Shown: positions 1-6,661 of the stretch, piece after piece | Layout: the number at the start of each line of letters is the position of its first letter | Numbering within the stretch: position 1 is the stretch's first letter | Assembly: GCA_027065245.1 (NCBI GenBank) | Contig: JAMOOS010000241.1 | Location: forward strand, 1-8,160 | DNA length: 8,160 nt | DNA from: Desulfuromonadaceae bacterium | GTDB lineage: Bacteria; Desulfobacterota; Desulfuromonadia; Desulfuromonadales; Desulfuromonadaceae | Direction: 5' to 3' | Made by a program: the position numbers and the translations under genes | Notes under the pieces: generated by a model | The model's input: the letters and a program-made list of their open reading frames with translations, nothing else | Databases searched by the model: none | Told to the model about the DNA's origin: nothing

Positions 1-2
1 CG

Positions 3-461
3 TGGCGTGAGCTGGCCACCGCGGTGCCGGAGCAGTTGCGTCTGCCCGTTGGTTTCTCTTGTCCATGCGTAGCTATGCCGGGAGTGCTGGTGTTGTCCGG
101 TCCGGCGTGCAGCAGTGCCGCTGGCGCGGCAGCGGCGGATATGCAGCGCTTTTGCGCCGCCTGTGGCGGTGATGACGTCATCAACCGTTTTGCCATGGTG
201 GTGATCAGCGACGACAGTGAGTTTGCCGCAGCAAATTTGAATAACTTTCTCTGGAGTACTTTCACCCGTTCCGACCCGGCGCAGGATATCTACGGTATAG
301 ATTCCTTCTGCCGCAATAAACACTGGGGTTGTAACGGCGCCTTAGTGATTGACGCCCGGCGCAAGGCGCACCACGCGCCACCGCTGGAGGACGATCCGGA
401 GATTGAGAAACGGGTCGATAATCTGGGGGCGACAGGTGCCCCGCTGCATGGTATAATTTGA
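3..461 (+). CDS. UbiD-family decarboxylase, C-terminal part (5' end outside window)
   Basis: The reading frame is open from the left edge (first full codon at 3) to TGA at 459-461, so only the last 152 residues are present. A GTG at 24 is an internal Val codon, not a convincing start. The C-terminal half carries features I associate with UbiD-type decarboxylases: an ISDDSEF stretch, NLNNFLWSTFTRSDPAQDIYG, then KHWGC and LVIDARRKAHHAPPLEDDP. Family members are (de)carboxylases of aromatic or unsaturated acids that use prenylated FMN, in ubiquinone/menaquinone synthesis or aromatic degradation. The catalytic Glu-Arg-Glu residues and cofactor site lie upstream of the window, so activity and substrate cannot be judged. 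A menaquinone-pathway role is possible in an anaerobe but is only inference. A promoter for cysM appears to lie in the last codons. Family assignment is fairly sure, function is not. Confidence 0.75.
   Translation, partial: WRELATAVPEQLRLPVGFSCPCVAMPGVLVLSGPACSSAAGAAAADMQRFCAACGGDDVINRFAMVVISDDSEFAAANLNNFLWSTFTRSDPAQDIYGIDSFCRNKHWGCNGALVIDARRKAHHAPPLEDDPEIEKRVDNLGATGAPLHGII
429..457 (+). promoter_or_regulatory. Candidate sigma-70 promoter for cysM-fabH (extended -10)
   Basis: GCGACA (429-434, four of six matches to TTGACA) is followed by a 17-nt spacer and a perfect TATAAT (452-457). TGG directly precedes the hexamer (449-451), making a TGn extended -10. Transcription would start near 464, just after the upstream gene's stop at 461, giving an untranslated leader of about 75 nt before cysM. 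The leader (462-539) holds the 8-bp palindrome GATTAATC at 492-499, too short to call an operator. Promoter activity is inferred from sequence only. Confidence 0.55.
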
Positions 462-539
462 GCTTCGTGTCCGGCTGTGGTAGCTTGACCGGATTAATCA
501 ACCGTTGTCCTGGTGGCGACAATAATGGATGGCAGCATG

Positions 540-1469
540 ATGTCTGAAGACACACATAAATTCGCATTGCCCAATGTCATCGGCAATACGCCGCTGGTAG
601 AACTGGCCAATATCAATCCCAACCCACGCGTTAAGCTGTTGGCCAAGCTGGAAGGGAGCAATCCCGGCGGTTCGGTCAAAGATCGCCCGGCGTGGTATAT
701 GATCAAGAACGCCATTGCCAGTGGCGAGCTGACTAAAGACAAAACTATTCTGGAACCGACTTCCGGCAATACCGGTATCGCTCTGGCCATGATTGGTGCT
801 ACTTTGGGCTTCAAGGTGAAATTGGTGATGCCACCGTGCGTAAGCATGGAGCGGCGCAGTGTACTCGAAGCGCACGGTGCCGAGGTGGTGCTGTCGGCGC
901 CGGGCAAGGCTACCGATGGCGCTATTATGCTGGCGCACCAGATTGTTGAAGCTGAACCGGAAAAGTATTTTATGCCCAACCAGTACAGCAATCCCAACAA
1001 TCCCCTGGCGCATTATGAGACCACCGGGCCGGAGATCTACCGCCAATGCAACGGTCGTGTCGATGCCTTTGTGGCCGGTATCGGGACATCGGGTACGTTG
1101 ATGGGTACCGGACGGGCGTTGAAGGAGTTTGATCCCTCCATCCGCATCGTCGGTGTGGAACCGACCTTGGGGCATAAAGTGCAGGGGCTTAAAAATATGC
1201 GCGAGGCTATTGTCCCCGCCATTTACGATCCCGCCGGGTTGGATGAAAAGATCGTGGTCGAGGATGATGAGGCTTTCGGTTGCGCGCGTGATTTGGCCGT
1301 GCATGAGGGGCTGTTTGTCGGTATGTCCAGCGGCGCGGCGGTGGCCGGGGCGCTGAAGATAGCAGCGCAGATGGAGGCGGGAGTTGTGGTTACCCTGCTG
1401 CCCGATCGCGGTGATCGCTATCTCAGTACTGTGTTGTTCCGTTCTACCTGTGCCTGCTGTCCACCGTAG
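540..1469 (+). CDS. cysM: Cysteine synthase, CysM type (PLP-dependent)
   Basis: This cytosolic fold-type II PLP enzyme replaces the acetyl or phosphate group of an activated serine with a sulfur donor to make cysteine. Numbering from ATG 540 (309 aa): IGNTPLV at 14-20; GGSVKDR at 43-49 with PLP lysine K47; TSGNTG at 74-79; phosphate-binding GIGTSGT at 180-186; SSGA at 263-266; DRGDRYLST near the end. CysM-like traits are KDRP after the lysine and GTLMGTG. The stretch LKNM (217-220) aligns, from memory, with the LRNM of Mycobacterium CysM, where the Arg selects O-phosphoserine; here it is K218. The tail ends in STCACCPP with three cysteines. The start is uncertain: in-frame GTG 513, ATG 525 and ATG 537 also exist. 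I prefer 540 because homologues have short N-termini; a GGTGG at 512-516 would instead serve ATG 525. fabH follows after 44 nt. Confidence 0.9.
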   Translation: MSEDTHKFALPNVIGNTPLVELANINPNPRVKLLAKLEGSNPGGSVKDRPAWYMIKNAIASGELTKDKTILEPTSGNTGIALAMIGATLGFKVKLVMPPCVSMERRSVLEAHGAEVVLSAPGKATDGAIMLAHQIVEAEPEKYFMPNQYSNPNNPLAHYETTGPEIYRQCNGRVDAFVAGIGTSGTLMGTGRALKEFDPSIRIVGVEPTLGHKVQGLKNMREAIVPAIYDPAGLDEKIVVEDDEAFGCARDLAVHEGLFVGMSSGAAVAGALKIAAQMEAGVVVTLLPDRGDRYLSTVLFRSTCACCPP

Positions 1470-1503
1470 CCGGGTCAGGTATTTGTCTGAAGTGCAATAA
1501 TCG

Positions 1504-1508
1504 GGAGG
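1504..1508 (+). promoter_or_regulatory. Strong ribosome binding site fixing the GTG start of fabH
   Basis: GGAGG at 1504-1508, within GGGAGGA at 1503-1509, lies 5 nt before the GTG at 1514. It decides in favour of this non-ATG start, and the encoded N-terminus begins where FabH proteins normally begin. Confidence 0.8.
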
Positions 1509-1513
1509 AAAAC

Positions 1514-2494
1514 GTGTCGCCTTTTACCTGTGTTCTCGGCAGCGGTCACGCTGTACCGCCGCGCATTCTTACCAACGCTGAACTGGAGCAGATGGTTGAC
1601 ACCAGCGAGGAGTGGATCATTGAGCGTTGCGGTATCCGCCAACGGCATATCGCCGCACCCGGCAGCGCCTTGTCCGATCTGGCGACCCAGGCGGCGCAGC
1701 AGGCGCTGAGCGCGGCGGAGGTGGCCGCCGCTGATATCGACATGATTATCGTTGCCACGGTGACCGGAGATATGAAGTTTCCCGCCATGGCCTGCCTGAT
1801 TCAAGAGAAATTACAGGCTGATAACGCTGCCGCCTTTGACGTTTCCGCCGCCTGTAGCGGTTTTCTCTATTCCCTGCACCTGGCCGACAGCCTGATGCGC
1901 ACCAGCGGTTACCGGCATATTCTGGTGATTGCGGCAGAGATGCTCAGCAGCATGGTCAACTGGCAGGATCGCAATACCTGCGTACTGTTCGGTGATGGTG
2001 CCGGTGCGGTGGTTTTGGGGCGCTCCGACGGCAGTAACGGTCTGTTGAGCACCTATGTCAAGAGCGATGGTCGCCATCATAAGTTGCTGTTCAACCCCGG
2101 CGGCAGCCAGCATCCCCCCAGTCACGAAACGATCGACAATCAGTTGGCCACCATCAACATGGCCGGGCGCGAGGTGTTCCGCCACGCCGTGGTCTCCATG
2201 ACCGATGCTTTGAATGCCGCTCTGGAACAGGCTGGTTTGACGAGCGCCGACATCGATCTGCTTATCCCCCACCAGGCCAATATCCGTATCATAGAGGGGA
2301 TCGGCAAGCGCTGTAAAATTCCCGCCGACAAGGTGTATGTCAATGTCGATCGCTATGGCAACACCTCTGCCGCTTCGGTGCCCATCGCCCTTAACGAGGC
2401 CTGGCGTGGCGGGCGTATCAGCAGTGGTGATATAGTTGCCCTGGTGACCTTTGGTGCCGGACTTACCTGGTCGGCGTGTATCATCCGCTTTTAA
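1514..2494 (+). CDS. fabH: Beta-ketoacyl-ACP synthase III
   Basis: FabH condenses an acyl-CoA primer with malonyl-ACP to start type II fatty acid synthesis in the cytosol. The protein has 326 residues, close to the usual length of about 320. The thiolase-fold catalytic triad is complete: C114 in DVSAACSGF, H253 in IPHQAN and N283 in YGNTSAAS. The N-terminal TSEEWI and RCGIRQR motifs (30-43) and the FGDGAGA loop (159-165) are also present. The GTG start has a strong GGAGG at ideal spacing. The gene lies 44 nt after cysM on the same strand, not in the common plsX-fabH-fabD-fabG-acpP cluster, so it could be a second, specialised KASIII rather than the only one. The stop at 2492-2494 is 2 nt from the converging regulator stop, leaving no separate terminator space. 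Confidence 0.93.
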   Translation: MSPFTCVLGSGHAVPPRILTNAELEQMVDTSEEWIIERCGIRQRHIAAPGSALSDLATQAAQQALSAAEVAAADIDMIIVATVTGDMKFPAMACLIQEKLQADNAAAFDVSAACSGFLYSLHLADSLMRTSGYRHILVIAAEMLSSMVNWQDRNTCVLFGDGAGAVVLGRSDGSNGLLSTYVKSDGRHHKLLFNPGGSQHPPSHETIDNQLATINMAGREVFRHAVVSMTDALNAALEQAGLTSADIDLLIPHQANIRIIEGIGKRCKIPADKVYVNVDRYGNTSAASVPIALNEAWRGGRISSGDIVALVTFGAGLTWSACIIRF

Positions 2495-2496
2495 CT

Positions 2497-3867
2497 CTAC
2501 AAACCGTATTCCTTAATCTTGTAGTGCAGTGAGCGCAGGCTGATCTCCAGCAGTTTGGCCGCCTGGACGCGGTTGCCGCCGGTTTTTTCCAGTGCGGCGC
2601 TGATATGGTTGCGTTCCAGGCGGGCGATGGCCTGCTTTAACGACAGGTTGTCGGGGGCGCTGGCACTGGTGACCGTGCTGGCACTGGCGGTAGTCAGTTC
2701 CGGCGGCAGATCGGCGCTGGCGATGGTGTCGGAACTGTGGAAGATCATGATTTTTTCCATGGCGTTTTCCAGCTCGCGCACGTTGCCCGGCCACGGGTAG
2801 TTTTGCAGTATTTCCAGAGCAGTGGCGCTCAGTTGCGGCTGTGGTCGCTGTTCGCGGCGGGCGATGCGCTGGAGAAAATGGTGGCACAGCGCCGGGATAT
2901 CTTCACTGCGCTGGCGCAGTGGCGGCAGTTCCAGTTCCACCACCGCCAGGCGGTAGTAGAGATCTTCGCGAAAGGTGCCGTCGGCCACGGCCTGTTTTAG
3001 ATCGCAGGCGGTGGCGGCGACGATGCGGGCGTTTATTTTGCGTGGCCTGGTTTCGCCCACCGGACGTACTTCCCCCTCCTGCAATACGCGCAGCAGTTTC
3101 GGCTGCGTCTCCAGTGGTAATTCACCGATCTCGTCTAAAAACAGAGTGCCGTTGCCAGCGGCGGCAAACAGGCCGGGATGATTTTTGTCGGCGCCGGTAA
3201 AGGCGCCCTTGCGGTGGCCGAACAGTTCGCTTTCGATGAGGTTGGCGGCGATGGCGCTGCAGTTTATCGCCACAAACGGCTGCTTGGCGCGCGGGCTGCC
3301 GTCATGCAGAGCGCGGGCGACGAGTTCCTTACCGGTACCGGTTTCACCGTGAATAAGTACCGGCGAGTTGACCTGCGCCAGGGTGGCAACTTTGTCCATC
3401 AGTTTGCACATGGCGGCACTGCTGCCCACCGTCCTGGCAGCGGCCGCGCCACGACTTAGCTGCTGGCGCAAGACGGAGTTTTCCCGCTGCAGGCGCAGCC
3501 GTTCACAGGCTTTTTTCAGAGTCAGGACAATTTCGTCGGGGCGAAACGGTTTGGAAATGTAATCGTAGGCACCGGCGCGCATACATTCCAGCGCCGTCTC
3601 CACATTGCCGTAAGCACTCATCATGATGATGATCTGCTGCGGATATTGTTGCAGGGCGGCGCGGATAAATCCCATGCCGTCGAGCTGTGGCATGCGTATA
3701 TCGCACAGAACCAGCTCGTATTGCTGTTGCTCAAGCATGGCTAAACCGCAGCGGCCATTCTCGGCTTCGTCTACCAGGTAGCCTTCGCTGGTGAGGATGG
3801 TGCGCAGCAGGTGGCGCAGCGATGGTTCGTCGTCGATGACAAGCAGGCGTTTGTCGCTGTTGCTCAT
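2497..3867 (-). CDS. NtrC-family sigma-54-dependent response regulator
   Basis: The protein has 456 residues in the classic three-domain layout. A receiver domain (about 6-120) has acidic D12/D13, phosphoacceptor D56 in LCDIRMP, S84 and K106. An AAA+ domain (about 145-375) has Walker A GETGTGKE (174-181), the sigma-54-contacting loop GAFTGA intact (221-226), Walker B TLFLDE (241-246) and FREDLYYRL (299-307). A Fis-type helix-turn-helix occupies about 410-453 (GGNRVQAAKLLEISLRSLHY). Phosphorylation should drive oligomerisation and ATP-dependent opening of sigma-54 promoters. The ATG (3865-3867) lies 3 nt after the kinase stop, so the kinase is almost certainly its partner and the genes are co-translated. 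No convincing -24/-12 promoter was seen in the window, so targets are probably elsewhere. All key residues are intact. The specific regulon cannot be deduced. Confidence 0.95.
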   Translation of the reverse strand: MSNSDKRLLVIDDEPSLRHLLRTILTSEGYLVDEAENGRCGLAMLEQQQYELVLCDIRMPQLDGMGFIRAALQQYPQQIIIMMSAYGNVETALECMRAGAYDYISKPFRPDEIVLTLKKACERLRLQRENSVLRQQLSRGAAAARTVGSSAAMCKLMDKVATLAQVNSPVLIHGETGTGKELVARALHDGSPRAKQPFVAINCSAIAANLIESELFGHRKGAFTGADKNHPGLFAAAGNGTLFLDEIGELPLETQPKLLRVLQEGEVRPVGETRPRKINARIVAATACDLKQAVADGTFREDLYYRLAVVELELPPLRQRSEDIPALCHHFLQRIARREQRPQPQLSATALEILQNYPWPGNVRELENAMEKIMIFHSSDTIASADLPPELTTASASTVTSASAPDNLSLKQAIARLERNHISAALEKTGGNRVQAAKLLEISLRSLHYKIKEYGL

Positions 3868-3870
3868 GGT

Positions 3871-5334
3871 TCAACCTTTGTGTACCGGCAGTGAAAGGGT
3901 AAAACAACTGCCCGTGTTCAGTTGTGAAGTAACGGTGAGCTCGCCGCCACAGTCGCGGGCAAGCTGAAAGCTGATGTACAATCCCAGCCCCCGACCCCTG
4001 CCGGTAGCTTTGGTGGAAAAAAACGGGTCAAAAATTTCACATAATTGCTCAGGGGCGATGCCGCAACCGTTGTCACTTACGCTGATGGTGATAACAGCAT
4101 CAACCTGTGATGCTCTTAATTCTATGGTGCCATCGACGGCGGTGGCATCTTTAGCATTGATAATAAGATTGATAAGAATCTGCTGCAACTTGTGGCTGGC
4201 GATGGCCGCTTCACCAACGTTGTCAGCGACTACGCAGCTAAAGCGGCGTTGCTTGAGCACGCCCTGATCGCGCAGCAGGGCGCAACTGTGGTTAATAACC
4301 GCCCCTGTGTCACAGTGCCCGCTGTCGTCAATGGGCGCCGGCGCGGCAAAATCGAGCATCTCCTGCACCAGCTTGTTCATTCGTCCCGTTTCGTGCAGGG
4401 CGCGCTCCAGCATATCCAGTTGGTCGCTGTCGGCACTGCGTTTTACCAGTTCGAGATAACCGATGACAGCACTTAACGGGTTGCCCAGCTCGTGGGCGAT
4501 ACCGGCGGCGAGATTACCTACGGCAGCTACCCGCTCCGACTGGGCCAGATGATGGTGGGCAATGCGTAATTGTTCGTTGGTGGCGCGCAATTCCTCCAAT
4601 TGCCGGTGCAGGCTGGCGGCCATATTGTTGAACGCCTGGCCCAGGGTGACAATCTCGCGCGGGCCGGTCAATTCCACCCGGCGCTCCAGTTCGCCGCTGC
4701 TGATGGCGGCGCTGGTGGCGGTGAGGCTGACGATGGGGCGGATGACGGCACGGTTGAGCATAAACACTGCCGTGCCTACCAGTACCAGACCGTAGGCGAG
4801 ACAACAGGCCAGTGCCAGCAGATGCAGATTGATCACCTGTTGGTGAATGGTGTTCAGGTCGTAGCGCAAGCACAACACCGCCCGCATGGTGGTGCCGCTT
4901 TTGACCGCTACGGCAATATCGACAAAATGCTGCGGGGCGATGGAGAACAGCATCTCCTCCCAGTTGCGCGGATAGTGGAGGGTGATGGTATACGGTTGCC
5001 AGCGCAGGGTTTGTTTAAGTTGCAGTGCTGCCGCCGGTGAGAGCAGGTGGCTGTCGCCGCCGATTGTCTCACCGTTAACCCGCTGCAGACACCAGCTTTT
5101 GAGCTTGTCGATGCGGGCGATATCGTTGAGGCGGGACGACATTTTGCTCAACGGAATTTCGTCAAGCAGGGCGGCTATCCCCTGCGCCGTGCGGGTATGG
5201 CTGGTGATGGCGTTTTCCAGCAGTTGTCCTTCACTCATGCGCAGCAGCAGCAGGGCGACAAACACCAGCGCCGCACCCACCAGCAGGCTGGTGGAGATGA
5301 CAATCTCACTGCGCAGGGACATGGGGCGTTTCAT
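3871..5334 (-). CDS. Membrane sensor histidine kinase (HAMP-HisKA-HATPase), partner of the NtrC-type regulator
   Basis: This is a 487-residue inner-membrane kinase. Membrane helix 1 is at about 10-31 and helix 2 at about 169-193, enclosing a periplasmic region of about 140 residues (32-168) with cysteines at 82 and 155; I do not recognise its fold (a Cache-like domain is possible). A HAMP segment (about 194-248) leads into a coiled coil (245-268). The H box is GIAHELGNPLSAV with phosphorylated H281. The ATP-binding domain has N box NLIINAKDA (N393), G1 DNGCGI (421-426), F box DPFFSTK (436-442) and G2 GRGLGL (447-452). No PAS domain is seen. The NtrB-like HELGNPL box suits an NtrC-type partner, encoded 3 nt downstream. 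The ATG overlaps the radC stop in ATGA, and GGAG lies 5 nt before the start (5340-5343). All catalytic motifs are intact; the signal is unknown. Confidence 0.94.
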   Translation of the reverse strand: MKRPMSLRSEIVISTSLLVGAALVFVALLLLRMSEGQLLENAITSHTRTAQGIAALLDEIPLSKMSSRLNDIARIDKLKSWCLQRVNGETIGGDSHLLSPAAALQLKQTLRWQPYTITLHYPRNWEEMLFSIAPQHFVDIAVAVKSGTTMRAVLCLRYDLNTIHQQVINLHLLALACCLAYGLVLVGTAVFMLNRAVIRPIVSLTATSAAISSGELERRVELTGPREIVTLGQAFNNMAASLHRQLEELRATNEQLRIAHHHLAQSERVAAVGNLAAGIAHELGNPLSAVIGYLELVKRSADSDQLDMLERALHETGRMNKLVQEMLDFAAPAPIDDSGHCDTGAVINHSCALLRDQGVLKQRRFSCVVADNVGEAAIASHKLQQILINLIINAKDATAVDGTIELRASQVDAVITISVSDNGCGIAPEQLCEIFDPFFSTKATGRGRGLGLYISFQLARDCGGELTVTSQLNTGSCFTLSLPVHKG

Positions 5335-6053
5335 GTTTGCTCCATGTGACCAGCATTGCGCAGGCTGGTATAGCCGTTGCTGCCGATGATAATGTGGTCG
5401 AGTACGTCGATGCCGAGAATCTGCCCCGCTTTAACCAGGCGGTTGGTGGTGGCGATATCCTCGCGGCTGGGAGCGGGATCACCTGATGGATGGTTATGCG
5501 CCAGAATGATGGCCGCTGCCGATTCGCGTACCGCCGGGTTGAACACTTCGCGCGGGTGGACGATGCTGGCGGTAAGGCTGCCGGTGGAGATGGTGATGTC
5601 GCGGATAAGGATGTGTTTGGCGTCCAGCAGCAGGGCGAGAAAATGTTCTTTGTTGCTGTGCAGAAAGCGGTTGCGATAGCGGGTAAATACATCGTCGGCA
5701 CTGTTGAATTGCGCGCCGGGCTTAAAGGCCTCGGCGCTGAAGCGCCGTGCCAGCTCAAACACCGCCTGCAATTCCGCCGCTTTGGCCGGACCGATACCGC
5801 TGTAGCCGCACAACTCGGCAGTGTTGGCGGCGGCCAGCTTGTGCAGCGAGCCGAAGCCGTCGAGCAGTCGCCGTGCCTGGTCGACGGCGCTTATATGCGC
5901 AGCGGCGTCGCCAGTGCGCAACACCAGCGCCAGCAGTTCGGCATCGCTTAAGGTATTGGCACCGGCGGCCAGCAGTTTTTCGCGCGGGCGCTCAGCGGCA
6001 GGCCAGTCCTTGATGCGGCGCATGGCATCCTGGGGGGGCGCGGAATCGCTCAT
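5331..6053 (-). CDS. radC: RadC family JAMM/MPN+ domain protein
   Basis: The protein has 240 residues, near full length for chromosomal RadC. The N-terminal part contains the conserved RPREKLL and LSDAELLALVLRTG, then a helix-hairpin-helix-like GYSGIGPAKAAELQA (83-97). The C-terminal MPN+ domain shows the full metal-binding JAMM set: E136 in KEHF and HNHPSGDPAPSRED with H186, H188, S196 and D199. The fold suggests a metal-dependent hydrolase or nuclease; a direct role in DNA repair is disputed for this family. GGAG at 6061-6064 supports ATG 6053; M11 is a possible second start. It begins 19 nt after the upstream membrane-protein stop and its TGA overlaps the kinase ATG (ATGA), so translational coupling is likely. 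A run of seven C (coding strand) lies at codons 6-8. Confidence 0.95.
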   Translation of the reverse strand: MSDSAPPQDAMRRIKDWPAAERPREKLLAAGANTLSDAELLALVLRTGDAAAHISAVDQARRLLDGFGSLHKLAAANTAELCGYSGIGPAKAAELQAVFELARRFSAEAFKPGAQFNSADDVFTRYRNRFLHSNKEHFLALLLDAKHILIRDITISTGSLTASIVHPREVFNPAVRESAAAIILAHNHPSGDPAPSREDIATTNRLVKAGQILGIDVLDHIIIGSNGYTSLRNAGHMEQT

Positions 6054-6072
6054 GGTTGCGCTCCGTTGTTGG

Positions 6073-6585
6073 TCATGCCATCATGTGAATCTGGCTGTAG
6101 AGGATGAACCCCAATAATATTACCGCCAGCCAGCACGACAGAATGTCGGTGCTTTTGGTGGGTGGGTTCTGAGCCAGAGCGATGGTTTCCTCGGCGATTG
6201 CCTCGGCTGGACTGCGGGCGATAATCTCATTGAGCATCTGCGGGAAATCGGCGTAGGCGTTGGAGAGGATGAGAAAGTCATCACCGGCTGCCAGGGTAAT
6301 GAAGGCGCGTTTTTTTATCTGCAGGGTATCCACAGCGGTAATGTCGGCAAAGCGCAGCCGCTTATGGCGTAAAAATTTGCGCGCAGTGATGGCTTCATCG
6401 TCGATAACAGTCTGACGGAAGGCGCACTCCACCAGCAGAATCAACACCGGAAGTGACATGACGCCGAGAATGATGACTTTAGCCGGTGGTTGCTTGAGGA
6501 TAATACAACTGGCCATCAGGGCGGCTATCTCCAGTGTCAGCAGCGCCAATGGAATGAGAAAGCCTTTGCGGATGCGAAAACTCAT
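6073..6585 (-). CDS. Membrane protein with PH-like domain, function unknown
   Basis: I do not recognise this 170-residue protein as a named family. Two hydrophobic helices at about 8-30 and 36-54 form an N-terminal hairpin, and a third is at about 148-165 near the C-terminus. Between them lies a soluble stretch of about 90 residues. Its first part (58-122) has the pattern TVIDDEAITARKFLRHKRLR, then FADITAVDTLQIKKRAFITL and LSNAYADFPQMLNEI. This strand-strand-'xxI' pattern followed by a helix resembles small bacterial PH-like domains; that is my inference. AGGGAG at 6597-6602 sits slightly far (11 nt) before the ATG. It is the first gene after a candidate promoter, 76 nt from radA, and lies 19 nt before radC. 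A run of seven A on the coding strand (6310-6316) sits in codons for IKK. Confidence 0.75.
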   Translation of the reverse strand: MSFRIRKGFLIPLALLTLEIAALMASCIILKQPPAKVIILGVMSLPVLILLVECAFRQTVIDDEAITARKFLRHKRLRFADITAVDTLQIKKRAFITLAAGDDFLILSNAYADFPQMLNEIIARSPAEAIAEETIALAQNPPTKSTDILSCWLAVILLGFILYSQIHMMA

Positions 6586-6632
6586 GATAATCGGATCTCC
6601 CTGTGCCGAGGCACGTGAGGTGTGTGTAGATA

Positions 6633-6661
6633 CTAATAAATTAAATTGGCGCCACTGTCAA
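6633..6661 (-). promoter_or_regulatory. Candidate sigma-70 promoter for the PH-like protein-radC-kinase-regulator unit
   Basis: Read on the minus strand, a perfect TTGACA (6661-6656) follows the radA stop codon immediately. After a 17-nt spacer comes TATTAG (6638-6633, four of six matches to TATAAT). The spacer's end and the start site are AT-rich compared with the surroundings. Transcription would start near 6626, about 40 nt before the ATG at 6585. The rest of the 76-nt gap holds only a weak GTGC-CGAG-GCAC hairpin and the ribosome binding site. This implies that the four-gene unit can be expressed apart from radA. Confidence 0.6.

Noticed and set aside
24..461. A complete 145-residue protein starting at GTG 24
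   Set aside because: The frame stays open upstream to the window edge and the sequence is the C-terminal portion of a larger UbiD-family protein.
498..1304. Minus-strand open frame of 268 codons opposite cysM
   Set aside because: It is antisense to a complete PLP enzyme with all motifs; the frame has no recognisable motif and reflects codon bias.
2497..2524. CTACAA...TTGTAG inverted repeat as a bidirectional terminator between fabH and the regulator
   Set aside because: Only 6 AT-rich base pairs with a 16-nt loop, no U-tract, and it lies inside the regulator coding sequence.
2666..2690. TGGCAC elements as sigma-54 promoter -24 boxes
   Set aside because: They lie inside the regulator coding region and lack a TTGC-type -12 element at the required spacing.
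4570..5040. Plus-strand open frames opposite the histidine kinase, and similar ones opposite the regulator, radC and fabH
   Set aside because: Each is antisense to a well-supported gene, has no convincing ribosome binding site and has low-complexity composition.
5331..6053. RadC as a mark of a mobile island or phage-defence locus
   Set aside because: The protein is full-length with the N-terminal region typical of chromosomal RadC, and no integrase, transposase, repeat or tRNA attachment site is visible.
6603..6614. GTGCC-GA-GGCAC hairpin downstream of radA as a terminator
   Set aside because: The stem is effectively 4 bp with a 4-nt loop and no T-run, and it lies in the leader of the next gene.
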